DNA from: Streptomyces pinistramenti
Lineage (GTDB): Bacteria > Actinomycetota > Actinomycetes > Streptomycetales > Streptomycetaceae
Assembly: GCF_020564935.1 (NCBI RefSeq)
Contig: NZ_JAJCXB010000046.1
Location: forward strand, 1 to 58,862
Direction: 5' to 3'
Length of the DNA: 58,862 nt
The translations under genes were made by a program, and so were the position numbers. Below are positions 8,493 to 17,244 of this stretch, piece by piece (within the stretch, counting starts at the first letter, position 1; each line of letters starts with the position of its first letter). Under the pieces are notes generated by a model. The model saw only the letters and a list, made by a program, of their open reading frames with translations, was not told the origin of the DNA and did no database searches.

Positions 8493-8984
8493 TCAGACCC
8501 CTTCGGGGACGGTCTTCTTCACCGCCGCGGCGAGATCGGTGAGCACGTTGACCTCGGGGGCGTACTTCCCGGGAACGTCCACCTCGACGTAGGTCTTCCG
8601 CAGCACCGTCGTGAAGCGGTACCCGTCGTCCTGCTTCTCGAAAAACCATTTGACGCCGTTGACTTCCGCGGCAGTGGAGTCGGGGTTGTAATGTTCACTC
8701 CCGGGCGTCAAGGCATTGGGCTTCGGCACCCCGCAGCGCAGTTGCACGGCAGGATCGCCCCATGCGGCAGTGAAGTCCGACTCGGGCTCTGCGCTCGTCC
8801 GCGTCAGCCCGTCGATGGTCTGCGGCAACTCCTTGTGGAGGGCCCGGCAGTGCCGGACGGACGCGCCTTCGGGCGTGGGAGGTGTGACCTCGGCCGCAGC
8901 GGAACAGCCCACCGCGCAGCACAGCACGGTGAGCGAGGGCAGAACCAGGGACCAGCGGCGCGAAGAGATCACCCGGCCGAGCAT
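8493..8984 (-). CDS. DUF3515-family putative lipoprotein
   Basis: A 163-residue exported protein. A basic N-region, a hydrophobic core and a lipobox-like AVGC ending at Cys27 suggest lipidation by Lgt/LspA and anchoring on the outer face of the membrane. The remainder contains conserved features of the actinobacterial DUF3515 family (RCGVPKP and a following WFFEKQ segment, two further cysteines). Function is unknown. It converges with ddl, and the next gene downstream of its start (8994-9227) points the same way. Confidence 0.82.
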   Translation of the reverse strand: MLGRVISSRRWSLVLPSLTVLCCAVGCSAAAEVTPPTPEGASVRHCRALHKELPQTIDGLTRTSAEPESDFTAAWGDPAVQLRCGVPKPNALTPGSEHYNPDSTAAEVNGVKWFFEKQDDGYRFTTVLRKTYVEVDVPGKYAPEVNVLTDLAAAVKKTVPEGV

Positions 8985-8993
8985 ACGGGGGAG

Positions 8994-9227
8994 CTAGATA
9001 TGGACGACCGGGCAGGTCAGGGTGCGCGTGATGCCGTCCACCCGCTGCACGTTGGCCACGACCATGCGGCCCAGCTCGTCGACGGTGTCGGCCTGTGCAC
9101 GCACGATGACGTCGTAGGGACCGGTCACGTCCTCGGCCTGGATCACTCCGGGGATCTTCGCGATCACGTCGGCAACCGCCGAAGCTTGGCCGACCTCGGT
9201 CTGGATCAGGATGTACGCCTGTACCAC
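8994..9227 (-). CDS. Stand-alone Lrp/AsnC effector (RAM) domain protein
   Basis: A 77-residue protein consisting only of the ligand-binding RAM domain of Lrp/AsnC regulators (AYILIQTEVGQASAVADVIA, then GPYDVIVRAQADTVDELGRM). It has no helix-turn-helix. Such domains assemble into oligomers and bind amino acids; a role as a free metabolite sensor or partner of full-length Lrp proteins is an inference. It is divergent from thiL. Confidence 0.88.
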   Translation of the reverse strand: MVQAYILIQTEVGQASAVADVIAKIPGVIQAEDVTGPYDVIVRAQADTVDELGRMVVANVQRVDGITRTLTCPVVHI

Positions 9228-9385
9228 GGCACCTCCAGGGCGGCTACGAGGATCATGTGGGAAGAAGGGACGCCACGGTACCGCGTCACCGGGCGGAGCG
9301 GGGAGACCCGCGCGGTGAACACGGCAGGTGCGGCGCAGTCGTCAGCGGAGTACGGACCGTCCGTACGCATGAGAAGGGCAACAGC

Positions 9386-10354
9386 ATGAAGGGCACCGTG
9401 GGCGAGCTGGGGGAATTCGGGCTGATCAGGGAGCTGACCTCCCGGCTCACCTCCACTCCGGCGGTACGGATCGGACCGGGCGACGACGCCGCCGTGGTCA
9501 CCGCGCCCGACCGGAGGGTCGTGGCCAGCACCGACATCCTGCTGGAGGGCCGGCACTTCCGCCGTGACTGGTCCACCGCGTACGACGTCGGCCGCAAGGC
9601 CGCCGCCCAGAACCTCGCCGACATCGCGGCCATGGGCGCGGTGCCCACCGCGATCCTGCTGGGCCTGGTCGTCCCCGCCGAACTCCCCGCCACCTGGGCC
9701 ACCGAGCTGATGGACGGGCTGCGCGACGAATGCCAGGTCGCGGGCGCCGCGGTGGTCGGCGGCGACGTCGTACGCGGCGACACGATCACCGTCTCGGTCA
9801 CCGCGCTCGGGGATCTGCGCAACGCCGAACCGGTGACCCGCGCGGGCGCCCAGCCCGGCGATGTGGTCGCGGTGACCGGCTGGTTGGGCTGGTCCGCCGC
9901 CGGGTTCGCGGTCCTCTCCCGCGGCTTCCGTTCCCCGCGCGCCTTCGTGGAGGCGCACCGCCGCCCCGAACCGCCGTACCACGCGGGCCCCGCGGCCGCC
10001 GGGCTCGGCGCCACCGCCATGACCGACGTCAGCGACGGCCTCGTCGCCGACCTCGGGCACATCGCCGAGGCCAGCAAGGTCCGTATCGACCTGCGCTCCG
10101 CGAAGATCGACATCCCCTCGCAGATGTCCGACATCGGCACGGCCGTCGGCGTCGACCCCATGCAGTGGGTGCTCAACGGCGGCGAGGACCACGCGATCGT
10201 CGCCACCTTCCCCGCCGACGTGAAGCTGCCCGCCCGCTGGAAGGTCATCGGCGAGGTGCTGCACCCCTCCGCGCTGCCGCAGGTGACGGTGGACGGCGCG
10301 CCCTGGGCCAAGGCCGGCTGGGACCACTTCGGGGACAACGGCGACGCCGAATAG
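9386..10354 (+). CDS. thiL: Thiamine-monophosphate kinase
   Basis: A 322-residue PurM/SelD-like ATP-dependent kinase converting thiamine phosphate to the active pyrophosphate. Diagnostic features are GELGEFGLI at the N-terminus, GPGDDAAVV, DILLEGRHFR and a metal-binding TDVSDGLVADL. The ATG at 9386 begins the conserved region MKGTVGELGEFGLI; the frame is open for 43 codons upstream without homology. It precedes thiD, giving the last thiamine steps together. Confidence 0.95.
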   Translation: MKGTVGELGEFGLIRELTSRLTSTPAVRIGPGDDAAVVTAPDRRVVASTDILLEGRHFRRDWSTAYDVGRKAAAQNLADIAAMGAVPTAILLGLVVPAELPATWATELMDGLRDECQVAGAAVVGGDVVRGDTITVSVTALGDLRNAEPVTRAGAQPGDVVAVTGWLGWSAAGFAVLSRGFRSPRAFVEAHRRPEPPYHAGPAAAGLGATAMTDVSDGLVADLGHIAEASKVRIDLRSAKIDIPSQMSDIGTAVGVDPMQWVLNGGEDHAIVATFPADVKLPARWKVIGEVLHPSALPQVTVDGAPWAKAGWDHFGDNGDAE

Positions 10355-10392
10355 GCCGCAGGGGCGGGCCCGTCCCGCGCGCAACAGGCTTG

Positions 10393-10408
10393 TAGATTCG
10401 GCGGTATG
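10393..10408 (+). promoter_or_regulatory. Putative leaderless promoter of thiD
   Basis: A -10-like TAGATT (10393-10398) ends 7 nt before the thiD ATG. There is no Shine-Dalgarno sequence. This spacing puts the start of transcription at the initiation codon. Confidence 0.5.
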
Positions 10409-11224
10409 CAGACCCCACCACGTGTGCTGACCATCGCCGGCTCCGACTCCGGAGGAGGCGCGGGCATCCAGGCCGACCTGAAGACGATGCTCGCGCTGGG
10501 CACGCACGGCATGAGTGTGGTCACCGCCGTCACCGCGCAGAACTCGCTCGGCGTGCAGGGCGCGTGGGAGCTGCCGGCCGAGGCGGTACGGGCCCAGTTC
10601 CGCAGCGTCGTCGACGACATCGGGACGCAGGCCGTGAAGACCGGGATGCTCTCCTCGCCCGAACTGGTGGAGACCGTCGCCGGGCTGCTCGCCGAACTCG
10701 ATGTGCCCGTCGTCGTCGACCCGGTGGGCGTCTCCAAGCACGGCGACGCGCTGCTCGCCGCCACCGCCCTGGACGCGGTCCGCACCAAGCTGCTGCCGAC
10801 CGCGACCGTCGCCACCCCCAACCTCGACGAGGTCGCCCAGCTCACCGGCATCCGCGTCCAGGAGGAAGCCGGCATGCGGCGGGCGGCCGACGCGATCCTC
10901 GGCTTCGGCCCGCGCTGGGCACTCATCAAGGGCGGCCACCTGCCGACGGATCCGGGCGACGCGGGCGGCAGCGCCGTCGACCTGCTCACCGACGGCAGCG
11001 AGGAACACTGGCTGCGCGCCCCACGGCACGACAACCGGCACACGCACGGCACCGGCTGCACCCTCGCCGGCGCCGTCGCCGCCCGCCTCGCCCACGGCGA
11101 CACCGTCCCGCAGGCGGTCGCCGCCGCCAAGGACTACGTCACCGGCGCCCTCGCGGCAGGCTTCCGGCTCGGCGCCGGCATCGGGCCGGTGGACCACGGC
11201 TGGCGGCTGCGCGGCGACGGCTGA
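10406..11224 (+). CDS. thiD: Bifunctional hydroxymethylpyrimidine/phosphomethylpyrimidine kinase
   Basis: A 272-residue ribokinase-fold enzyme that phosphorylates HMP twice to supply the pyrimidine of thiamine. The start TIAGSDSGGGAGIQADLKT is the ThiD signature, and the anion-hole/catalytic segment HGTGCTLAGAVAARLA is near the C-terminus. The gene is followed by two separate hairpins; the first is its own terminator. The predicted transcript is leaderless. Confidence 0.96.
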   Translation: MQTPPRVLTIAGSDSGGGAGIQADLKTMLALGTHGMSVVTAVTAQNSLGVQGAWELPAEAVRAQFRSVVDDIGTQAVKTGMLSSPELVETVAGLLAELDVPVVVDPVGVSKHGDALLAATALDAVRTKLLPTATVATPNLDEVAQLTGIRVQEEAGMRRAADAILGFGPRWALIKGGHLPTDPGDAGGSAVDLLTDGSEEHWLRAPRHDNRHTHGTGCTLAGAVAARLAHGDTVPQAVAAAKDYVTGALAAGFRLGAGIGPVDHGWRLRGDG

Positions 11225-11236
11225 GGCCGCGACGGC

Positions 11237-11287
11237 AAGGGGCGGGCCCCGGCGACGGCTTTCACATCACCGGGGCCCGCCCCTTTT
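11237..11287 (+). terminator. Terminator of thiD
   Basis: A perfect 16-bp stem (AAGGGGCGGGCCCCGG at 11237-11252 with 11270-11285) and 17-nt loop end in TTTT, a classical intrinsic terminator for the plus strand. Confidence 0.85.
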
Positions 11288-11308
11288 CGGCTCCCCGAAG
11301 GAATGCGG

Positions 11309-11351
11309 AAAAGGCGAAAGCCGGTCCACCTTTCGGTGGACCGGCTTTCGC
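11309..11351 (-). terminator. Terminator of rpmB
   Basis: A perfect 17-bp stem (11314-11330 with 11335-11351) around a 4-nt TTTC loop. Read on the minus strand it is followed by CTTTTCC, so it fits rpmB. Confidence 0.85.
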
Positions 11352-11386
11352 CAAGCAACCGGCTTGGCTGCGCTACGGCTAAGACG

Positions 11387-11572
11387 TCAGCGCGAGACCT
11401 TGCCGGCCTTGATGCACGAGGTGCAGACGTTGAGCCGCTTCGGCGTACGCTCGACCACTGCACGAACCGTCTGGATGTTGGGGTTCCAACGACGGTTGGT
11501 ACGGCGGTGCGAGTGCGAGACACTCTTGCCGAAGCCCGGCCCCTTGCCGCAGACGTCGCAGTTGGCAGCCAC
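11387..11572 (-). CDS. rpmB: Ribosomal protein L28
   Basis: A 61-residue large-subunit protein. It carries two CXXC pairs, CDVC (residues 5-8) and CTSC (50-53), so it is the zinc-binding form. Streptomyces usually also encode zinc-free paralogues controlled by Zur elsewhere. The core SVSHSHRRTNRRWNPNIQ is typical of L28. It is convergent with thiD and divergent from the DAK2-domain gene. Confidence 0.96.
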   Translation of the reverse strand: MAANCDVCGKGPGFGKSVSHSHRRTNRRWNPNIQTVRAVVERTPKRLNVCTSCIKAGKVSR

Positions 11573-11803
11573 GGGTCACTCCAAAGACTTCAGATGCACT
11601 TACGGTGAATCCCGACGAGCCGAGTGCATTGACCGACCGGCATCGCCAGGAGAGGAATGGCCCGACTCTCATCGGGCAACCGGAGCAGCATACAACGGCC
11701 GCTCCCGTAGAACGAAACTACCACGGTCGCCCCGGCCCCCGCCCCGGCCTCCCGGTGTGACCGCGGCTACTGTGCGGGACAGCCCAAGCCCCAGGAGGAC
11801 GCT

Positions 11804-13480
11804 GTGCCGCACCCGCTCGACGCCGCCGCGGTCCGCGCCTGGTGCGGACTGGCCCTGGAGGCGCTCGGCAGAGAGCGGGCACGGATCGACGCGATCAACG
11901 TGTACCCCGTGGCGGACGGCGACACCGGCACCAACCTCTACCTGACCCTCGAATCCGCGGCCCGCGCCGTGGAGGCCGCCTTCGACGGCCACGGCTCGGC
12001 CGGCACCGCGCCCTGCCTCGCCGACGCCATCGGCGCCATGGCACACGGCGCCCTGATAGGAGCCCGCGGCAACTCCGGCACGATCCTCGCGCAGCTGCTG
12101 CGCGGCATGACGGAAGTGCTGGCCGCCGACGAGCCCGCGAGCCCCGCCCGTGGCTGCCCGCCCGCCACCCTGCGCCGGGCGCTGCGCAGGGCCGCCGCCG
12201 CCACGTACGAAGCCGTCGCACACCCCGTCGAGGGCACCGTGCTGACCGTCGCGACCGCCGCTGCCGACGCCGCCGACCGGGCCGCGGACGCCGCCCCGGA
12301 CGTCGCCGCAGTGGCGCGAGCCGCCCACGACGGCGCCCGCGCCGCGCTGCGGGCCACCCCCGGGCAGCTCGCCGTGCTGGGCAGGGCCGGTGTCGTGGAC
12401 GCCGGCGGCTGCGGCCTGGTCGCACTCCTGGGCGCGCTCGCCGACGCACTGTCCGGAGAGGTGACCGCCGTGCCGGTGGTGGTACGGGCGGACGCGCCGC
12501 TCCCCGAGGCGGCCGGCGCCGCCACGGCGGCCGACGGCTGCCCCACCGCCGAGCACGCGCACGCACCGGGGCCCGCCTTCGAAGTGATCTACCTCCTGGA
12601 GGCCGGCGACGCCGAGGTGGCCCGGCTGCGCGCCCGGCTCGACGGGCTCGGCGACTCCTTGGTGGTGGTCGGCGGGGACGGCCTGTGGCACGTCCACGTC
12701 CACGTCGACGACGCGGGCGCCGCCGTCGAGGCCGGCATCGATGCGGGCCGCCCGTACCGGATCCGCATCACCCACTTCGACGGCACCGGGGGCGCCCGGC
12801 CCGCCGCGCCCGCGATGGCGGCCCGCGCGGTGGTCGCCGTGGTGTCGGGGGAGGGCCTCGCCGGACTGTGCGAGGAGGCCGGGGCGCGGGCCGTCTCCGT
12901 GCGCCCGGGGGAGCCGCCCGCATCGGGCGAACTCGTGCAGGCCATCCGCCAGGCGCACGCCCGCGAGGTGATGCTGCTGCCCAACGACCCCGAACTGCGG
13001 CACACCGCTGCCGCCGCTGCCGAAGCGGCCCGCACCGAGGGCGTACGGGTCGCGCTCATCCCCACCCGCTCCGCGGTCCAGGGCATCGCGGCGCTCGCCG
13101 TCCACGAGCCGGACCGCAGCTTCGACGAGGACGCCGTGGCGATGACCTCGGCCGCCGGCGCCACCCGCTACGCCGAACTCGCCGTCGCCGAGCGGCAGGC
13201 ATGGACGATGGCCGGCGTCTGCCAGGCCGGCGATGTCCTCGGCCTGATCGACGGCGACGTGGCGGTGATCGGCGACGACCTGACGCGGACCGCGCTCACG
13301 GTGCTCGACCGGATGCTGTCGGCGGGCGGCGAAATGGTCACCCTGGTACTCGGCGCACACGCTCCCGACGGGCTCGCCGAGCGGCTTGAGCGCCACGTAC
13401 GCGAGCGTTTTCTCGCCGTGGACACCGTCGTCTACGAGGGCGGCCGGTACGCGCCGCCGCTGCTCATCGGCGTCGAATAG
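11804..13480 (+). CDS. DAK2/FakA-like domain protein
   Basis: A 558-residue protein. The N-terminal DhaL (DAK2) domain, about residues 1-205, contains the Mg-ADP binding aspartates in VYPVADGDTGTNLY (34-47) and GARGNSGTILAQLL. The C-terminal half matches the FakA family (middle and C-terminal domains). In Firmicutes, FakA with a fatty-acid-binding FakB phosphorylates exogenous fatty acids. No DegV/FakB gene is adjacent, so the substrate is uncertain. GTG start at 11804 has CAGGAGGAC just upstream. It ends about 160 bp before recG, an arrangement conserved in actinobacteria and Firmicutes as I recall. Confidence 0.85.
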   Translation: MPHPLDAAAVRAWCGLALEALGRERARIDAINVYPVADGDTGTNLYLTLESAARAVEAAFDGHGSAGTAPCLADAIGAMAHGALIGARGNSGTILAQLLRGMTEVLAADEPASPARGCPPATLRRALRRAAAATYEAVAHPVEGTVLTVATAAADAADRAADAAPDVAAVARAAHDGARAALRATPGQLAVLGRAGVVDAGGCGLVALLGALADALSGEVTAVPVVVRADAPLPEAAGAATAADGCPTAEHAHAPGPAFEVIYLLEAGDAEVARLRARLDGLGDSLVVVGGDGLWHVHVHVDDAGAAVEAGIDAGRPYRIRITHFDGTGGARPAAPAMAARAVVAVVSGEGLAGLCEEAGARAVSVRPGEPPASGELVQAIRQAHAREVMLLPNDPELRHTAAAAAEAARTEGVRVALIPTRSAVQGIAALAVHEPDRSFDEDAVAMTSAAGATRYAELAVAERQAWTMAGVCQAGDVLGLIDGDVAVIGDDLTRTALTVLDRMLSAGGEMVTLVLGAHAPDGLAERLERHVRERFLAVDTVVYEGGRYAPPLLIGVE

Positions 13481-13643
13481 CGGCGGGGAACGGCGCCGTC
13501 GGACGGCGGCGGTGAAGGCCGTGCGCACGCTCCCGGCATTCCGCGCCGCCTGCATTTCCCGCGTATTCCGCCGGCATTCCGTCCGCATTCCGCGGCGTGC
13601 GAGGCGGCGGCGAGGTGGTCCGTTGTCAGAGGCATGGTGTGCA

Positions 13644-15878
13644 ATGGATCCCGTGGCCGCGCTCGACGAATCCCTGAAGAAATCCCTCGGTGGCACCACC
13701 GCGAAGGTGCTCGCCGAGCATCTCGGCCTGCACACCGTCGGCGATCTCCTGCATCACTACCCCCGCCGCTATGCCGAACGCGGCGAACTGACCCGCCTCG
13801 CCGACCTCCCGCTGGACGAACACGTCACGGTCGTCGCCCAGGTGTCCGACGCCCGCGTGCTGACGTTCAACGGCGGCCGGGGCCGGCGCCTGGAAGTCAC
13901 GCTGACCGACGGCAGCGGGCGGCTCCAACTGGTCTTCTTCGGAAAGGGCATCCACAAACCGCACAAGGAACTGGTGCCCGGCCGCCGCGCGATGTTCGCG
14001 GGCAAGGTCTCGGTCTTCAACCGCAAACTCCAGCTCGCCCACCCCGAATACGCACTCCTCGACCAGGAGGCGGGCAGCGAGGCCGTCGACGCCTTCGCCG
14101 GGCAGCTCATGCCGATCTACCCGGCCTGCCAGCAGATGGCGTCCTGGAAGCTCGCCAAGGCCGTCGACGCGGTGCTGCCCAGCGCGCAGGAGGCCGTCGA
14201 CCCGCTCCCCGACGCGCTGCGCGAGGGCCGGGCACTGGTGCCGCTGCCCGAAGCGCTGCTCAAGATCCACCGGCCCGGCACCAAGGCCGACATCGCGGGC
14301 GCGCGCGCCCGGCTGAAGTGGGACGAGGCGTTCGTCCTCCAGGTCGCGCTGGCCAGACGCCGCCTCGCCGAGACCCAACTCCCCGCCGTGCCCCGCCCGT
14401 TGACCGAAGGCGGCATCCTCGACGCGTTCGACGCCAAGCTGCCGTTCACCCTCACCGAAGGCCAGCAGAAGGTCAGCCGGGAGATCTTCGACGACCTGGC
14501 GACCGACCATCCGATGCACCGCCTCCTCCAGGGCGAGGTGGGTTCGGGCAAGACCATGGTGGCGCTGCGCGCGATGCTCGGCGTGGTCGACAGCGGCGGG
14601 CAGGCAGCGATGCTCGCGCCCACCGAAGTGCTCGCCCAGCAGCACCACCGCTCGATCACCGAGATGATGGGGGAGCTGGCCGAAGGCGGCATGCTGGGCG
14701 GCGCCGAGCACGGCACCAAAGTGGTGCTGCTCACCGGCTCCATGGGGACGGCCGCCCGCCGCCAGGCCCTGCTCGACCTCGTCACGGGCGAGGCCGGCAT
14801 CGTCATCGGGACGCACGCCCTGATCGAGGACAAGGTGCAGTTCCAGGACCTCGGCCTGGTGGTCGTCGACGAACAGCACCGCTTCGGCGTGGAGCAGCGG
14901 GACGCGCTGCGCGGCAAGGGCAACTCCCAGGGGGAGAAGCGCACGCCGCACCTCCTGGTGATGACCGCGACCCCCATCCCGCGCACGGTCGCCATGACCG
15001 TGTTCGGCGATCTGGAGACCTCCGTCCTGGACCAACTCCCCGCGGGCCGCTCGCCGATCGCCAGCCACGTCGTGCCCGCCAAGGACAAGCCGCACTTCCT
15101 CGCGCGGGCCTGGGAACGGGTCCGCGAAGAGGTGGCGGCAGGGCACCAGGGCTACGTCGTGTGCCCGCGCATCGGTGACGAGGAAGAGCCGGCCAAGGGC
15201 AGCGGGAAGGCCGCCAAGAGCGCGGCGGGCAAGGAGGATGCACCGCCGGACGGCGAGGAGAAGCGTCCCCCGCTCGCGGTGCTCGACATCGCCGCGCAGC
15301 TCACCGCGGGCCCGCTGGCCGGCCTGCGGGTGGCGGTGCTGCACGGCCGGATGGCGCCCGACGACAAGGACGACGTGATGCGCAGATTCGCCGCGGGCGC
15401 GCTGGACGTCCTGGTCGCCACCACCGTCATCGAGGTCGGCGTGAACGTCCCGAACGCCACCGCCATGGTGATCATGGACGCCGACCGCTTCGGCGTCTCC
15501 CAGCTGCACCAGCTGCGCGGCCGGGTCGGCCGTGGCGCGGCGCCCGGACTGTGCCTGCTGGTGAGCGAGATGCCCGAGGCGAGCCCGGCGCGCGCCCGGC
15601 TCGCCGCCGTCGCCGGCACCCTCGACGGCTTCGAGCTCTCCCGTATCGACCTCGAACAGCGCCGCGAGGGCGACGTCCTGGGGCAGGCCCAGTCCGGCGT
15701 CCGCTCCTCGCTGCGGATGCTCTCGGTCATCGACGACGAGGAAGTGATCGCGGCCGCCCGCGAGGAGGCCACCGCCGTCGTCACCGCCGACCCCGCGCTG
15801 GACGGCCATCCGGAACTGCGGATCGCGCTGTCCGCGCTGCTGGACGCCGAGCGGGAGGAGTACCTCGACAAGGGCTGA
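13644..15878 (+). CDS. recG: ATP-dependent DNA helicase RecG
   Basis: A 744-residue branch-migration helicase that remodels stalled forks and Holliday junctions. The N-terminal OB wedge domain spans roughly residues 40-190. The Walker A GEVGSGKT is at 297-304, the DEQH box in VVVDEQHRFGVEQ follows, and the helicase C domain (TTVIEVGVNVPNA, QLHQLRGRVGRG) is complete. A Gly/Ala/Lys-rich low-complexity insert of about 30 residues (nucleotides near 15185-15265) sits at the start of the second helicase domain. ATG 13644 gives the expected N-terminus; the upstream open frame overlaps the preceding gene in another frame. Confidence 0.95.
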   Translation: MDPVAALDESLKKSLGGTTAKVLAEHLGLHTVGDLLHHYPRRYAERGELTRLADLPLDEHVTVVAQVSDARVLTFNGGRGRRLEVTLTDGSGRLQLVFFGKGIHKPHKELVPGRRAMFAGKVSVFNRKLQLAHPEYALLDQEAGSEAVDAFAGQLMPIYPACQQMASWKLAKAVDAVLPSAQEAVDPLPDALREGRALVPLPEALLKIHRPGTKADIAGARARLKWDEAFVLQVALARRRLAETQLPAVPRPLTEGGILDAFDAKLPFTLTEGQQKVSREIFDDLATDHPMHRLLQGEVGSGKTMVALRAMLGVVDSGGQAAMLAPTEVLAQQHHRSITEMMGELAEGGMLGGAEHGTKVVLLTGSMGTAARRQALLDLVTGEAGIVIGTHALIEDKVQFQDLGLVVVDEQHRFGVEQRDALRGKGNSQGEKRTPHLLVMTATPIPRTVAMTVFGDLETSVLDQLPAGRSPIASHVVPAKDKPHFLARAWERVREEVAAGHQGYVVCPRIGDEEEPAKGSGKAAKSAAGKEDAPPDGEEKRPPLAVLDIAAQLTAGPLAGLRVAVLHGRMAPDDKDDVMRRFAAGALDVLVATTVIEVGVNVPNATAMVIMDADRFGVSQLHQLRGRVGRGAAPGLCLLVSEMPEASPARARLAAVAGTLDGFELSRIDLEQRREGDVLGQAQSGVRSSLRMLSVIDDEEVIAAAREEATAVVTADPALDGHPELRIALSALLDAEREEYLDKG

Positions 15879-16008
15879 GTGCCCGGGAGGGCGGTCGGAG
15901 GGTGAGGGCCGCGGAGCCCGGCGGGCCCGGCGGGAATATCGTGGGGGAGCGGAGCCGCACTCCGGCTGCCGCCCCACCATCGCCCCCGCACCACGTAAGG
16001 ACGGGCCC

Positions 16009-16608
16009 ATGACCCGCGTGATCGCCGGCTCGGCCGGCGGCCGCCGCCTGGCCGTACCGCCAGGAACCGGCACCCGCCCGACCTCCGACCGCGCGCGCGA
16101 GGGTCTCTTCTCCACCTGGGAGTCGCTGGACGGCCCGCTGGCCGGCGCCCGGGTACTGGACCTCTACGGTGGCTCCGGCGCCGTCGGCCTGGAGGCACTG
16201 TCCCGCGGTGCCGCGCACGTCCTGCTCGTCGAGGCCGACCCGCGCGCCGTCCGCACCCTTCGCGAGAACGTCCGCACGGTCGGCCTCCCGGGCGCCGAAG
16301 TCCGTTCCGGCAAGGCCGAACAGACCGCCGCGGCCCCGCCGCCCGGCGACCCGTACGACATCGCCTTCCTCGACCCGCCGTACGCCGTCACCGACGCCGA
16401 GCTGTGCGAGATCCTGATCACACTCCGTGGTCAGGGCTGGTTTGTCGACGACGCACTCGTCACCGTGGAACGGAGCACCAGAGGCGGCGCGTTCCCCTGG
16501 CCGGACGGATTCGAAGCGATCAAGGCCCGTCGCTACGGCGAAGGGACGCTTTGGTACGGTCGCGCCGCTCCGGCGTCCGCTGACGAGACGGCGGAACGCG
16601 TGTCATGA
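16009..16608 (+). CDS. rsmD: 16S rRNA (guanine966-N2)-methyltransferase
   Basis: A 199-residue Rossmann methyltransferase of the RsmD family. It starts MTRVIAGSAGGRRLAVPPG. SAM motif I is DLYGGSGAVG (51-60) and the catalytic motif DPPY is at 122-125. It methylates G966 of 16S rRNA in the assembled small subunit. Its stop overlaps the coaD start by 4 bp, a pairing widely conserved in bacteria. Confidence 0.95.
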   Translation: MTRVIAGSAGGRRLAVPPGTGTRPTSDRAREGLFSTWESLDGPLAGARVLDLYGGSGAVGLEALSRGAAHVLLVEADPRAVRTLRENVRTVGLPGAEVRSGKAEQTAAAPPPGDPYDIAFLDPPYAVTDAELCEILITLRGQGWFVDDALVTVERSTRGGAFPWPDGFEAIKARRYGEGTLWYGRAAPASADETAERVS

Positions 16609-17114
16609 ACGCATCGGAGAGCGAGGAACCAGAGTTGCGCCGCGCCGTCTGTCCGGGGTCCTTCGACCCCATCACCAATGGGCACCTGGACATCATCGCC
16701 CGTGCCTCCAAGCTGTACGACGTCGTCCACGTCGCCGTGATGATCAACCAGTCCAAGCAGGGGCTGTTCACGGTCGAGGAGCGGATGGAGCTGATCCGCC
16801 GGGCCACCGCCGAATACGGCAACGTCGAGGTCGAGTCGTTCCACGGGCTGCTCGTGGACTTCTGCAAGCAGCGCGACATCCCCGCGATCGTCAAGGGGCT
16901 GCGCGCGGTCAGCGACTTCGACTACGAGCTGCAGATGGCCCAGATGAACAACGGGCTCTCCGGAGTGGAGACCCTGTTCGTCCCCACCAACCCCACCTAC
17001 AGCTTCCTCTCCTCCAGCCTCGTCAAGGAGGTTGCGGCCTGGGGCGGCGACGTCGCCCACCTCGTTCCGGGGTTCGTTCTCGAAGCGCTGACCGAGCGGC
17101 TCCGGCAGAAGTGA
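16605..17114 (+). CDS. coaD: Phosphopantetheine adenylyltransferase
   Basis: A 169-residue nucleotidyltransferase catalysing the penultimate step of coenzyme A synthesis. The ATP-binding motif GSFDPITNGH (18-27, with His27) and the later SFLSSSLVKEVA are intact. There is a short charged extension (MNASESEEPEL) before the usual start. The ATG overlaps the rsmD stop, so translation is coupled. Confidence 0.97.
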   Translation: MNASESEEPELRRAVCPGSFDPITNGHLDIIARASKLYDVVHVAVMINQSKQGLFTVEERMELIRRATAEYGNVEVESFHGLLVDFCKQRDIPAIVKGLRAVSDFDYELQMAQMNNGLSGVETLFVPTNPTYSFLSSSLVKEVAAWGGDVAHLVPGFVLEALTERLRQK

Positions 17115-17150
17115 GACCGCGGCGCGCGCCGCACCGGCCGTGACGAAGGG

Positions 17151-17199
17151 CTGACGGGGCGTCAGTAGGTGTCGGACCGGCGGTCCGTGGCCGTACAGT
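17151..17199 (+). promoter_or_regulatory. Promoter region with two perfect palindromes
   Basis: CTGACG-GGG-CGTCAG (17151-17165) and CGGACC-GGC-GGTCCG (17173-17187) lie just upstream of a -10-like TACAGT (17194-17199). They precede the coiled-coil gene at 17245. The palindromes could be operators; the -35 is not clear. Confidence 0.4.
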
Positions 17200-17244
17200 C
17201 GTCCCGTCCCTCGTTCCATCCCTTCAGAGAGTGGCGAGTCCAAG

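Noticed and set aside
9206..11197. 663-residue antisense frame over thiL-thiD
   Set aside because: Gly/Asp/Arg-rich shadow of two clear genes on the other strand.
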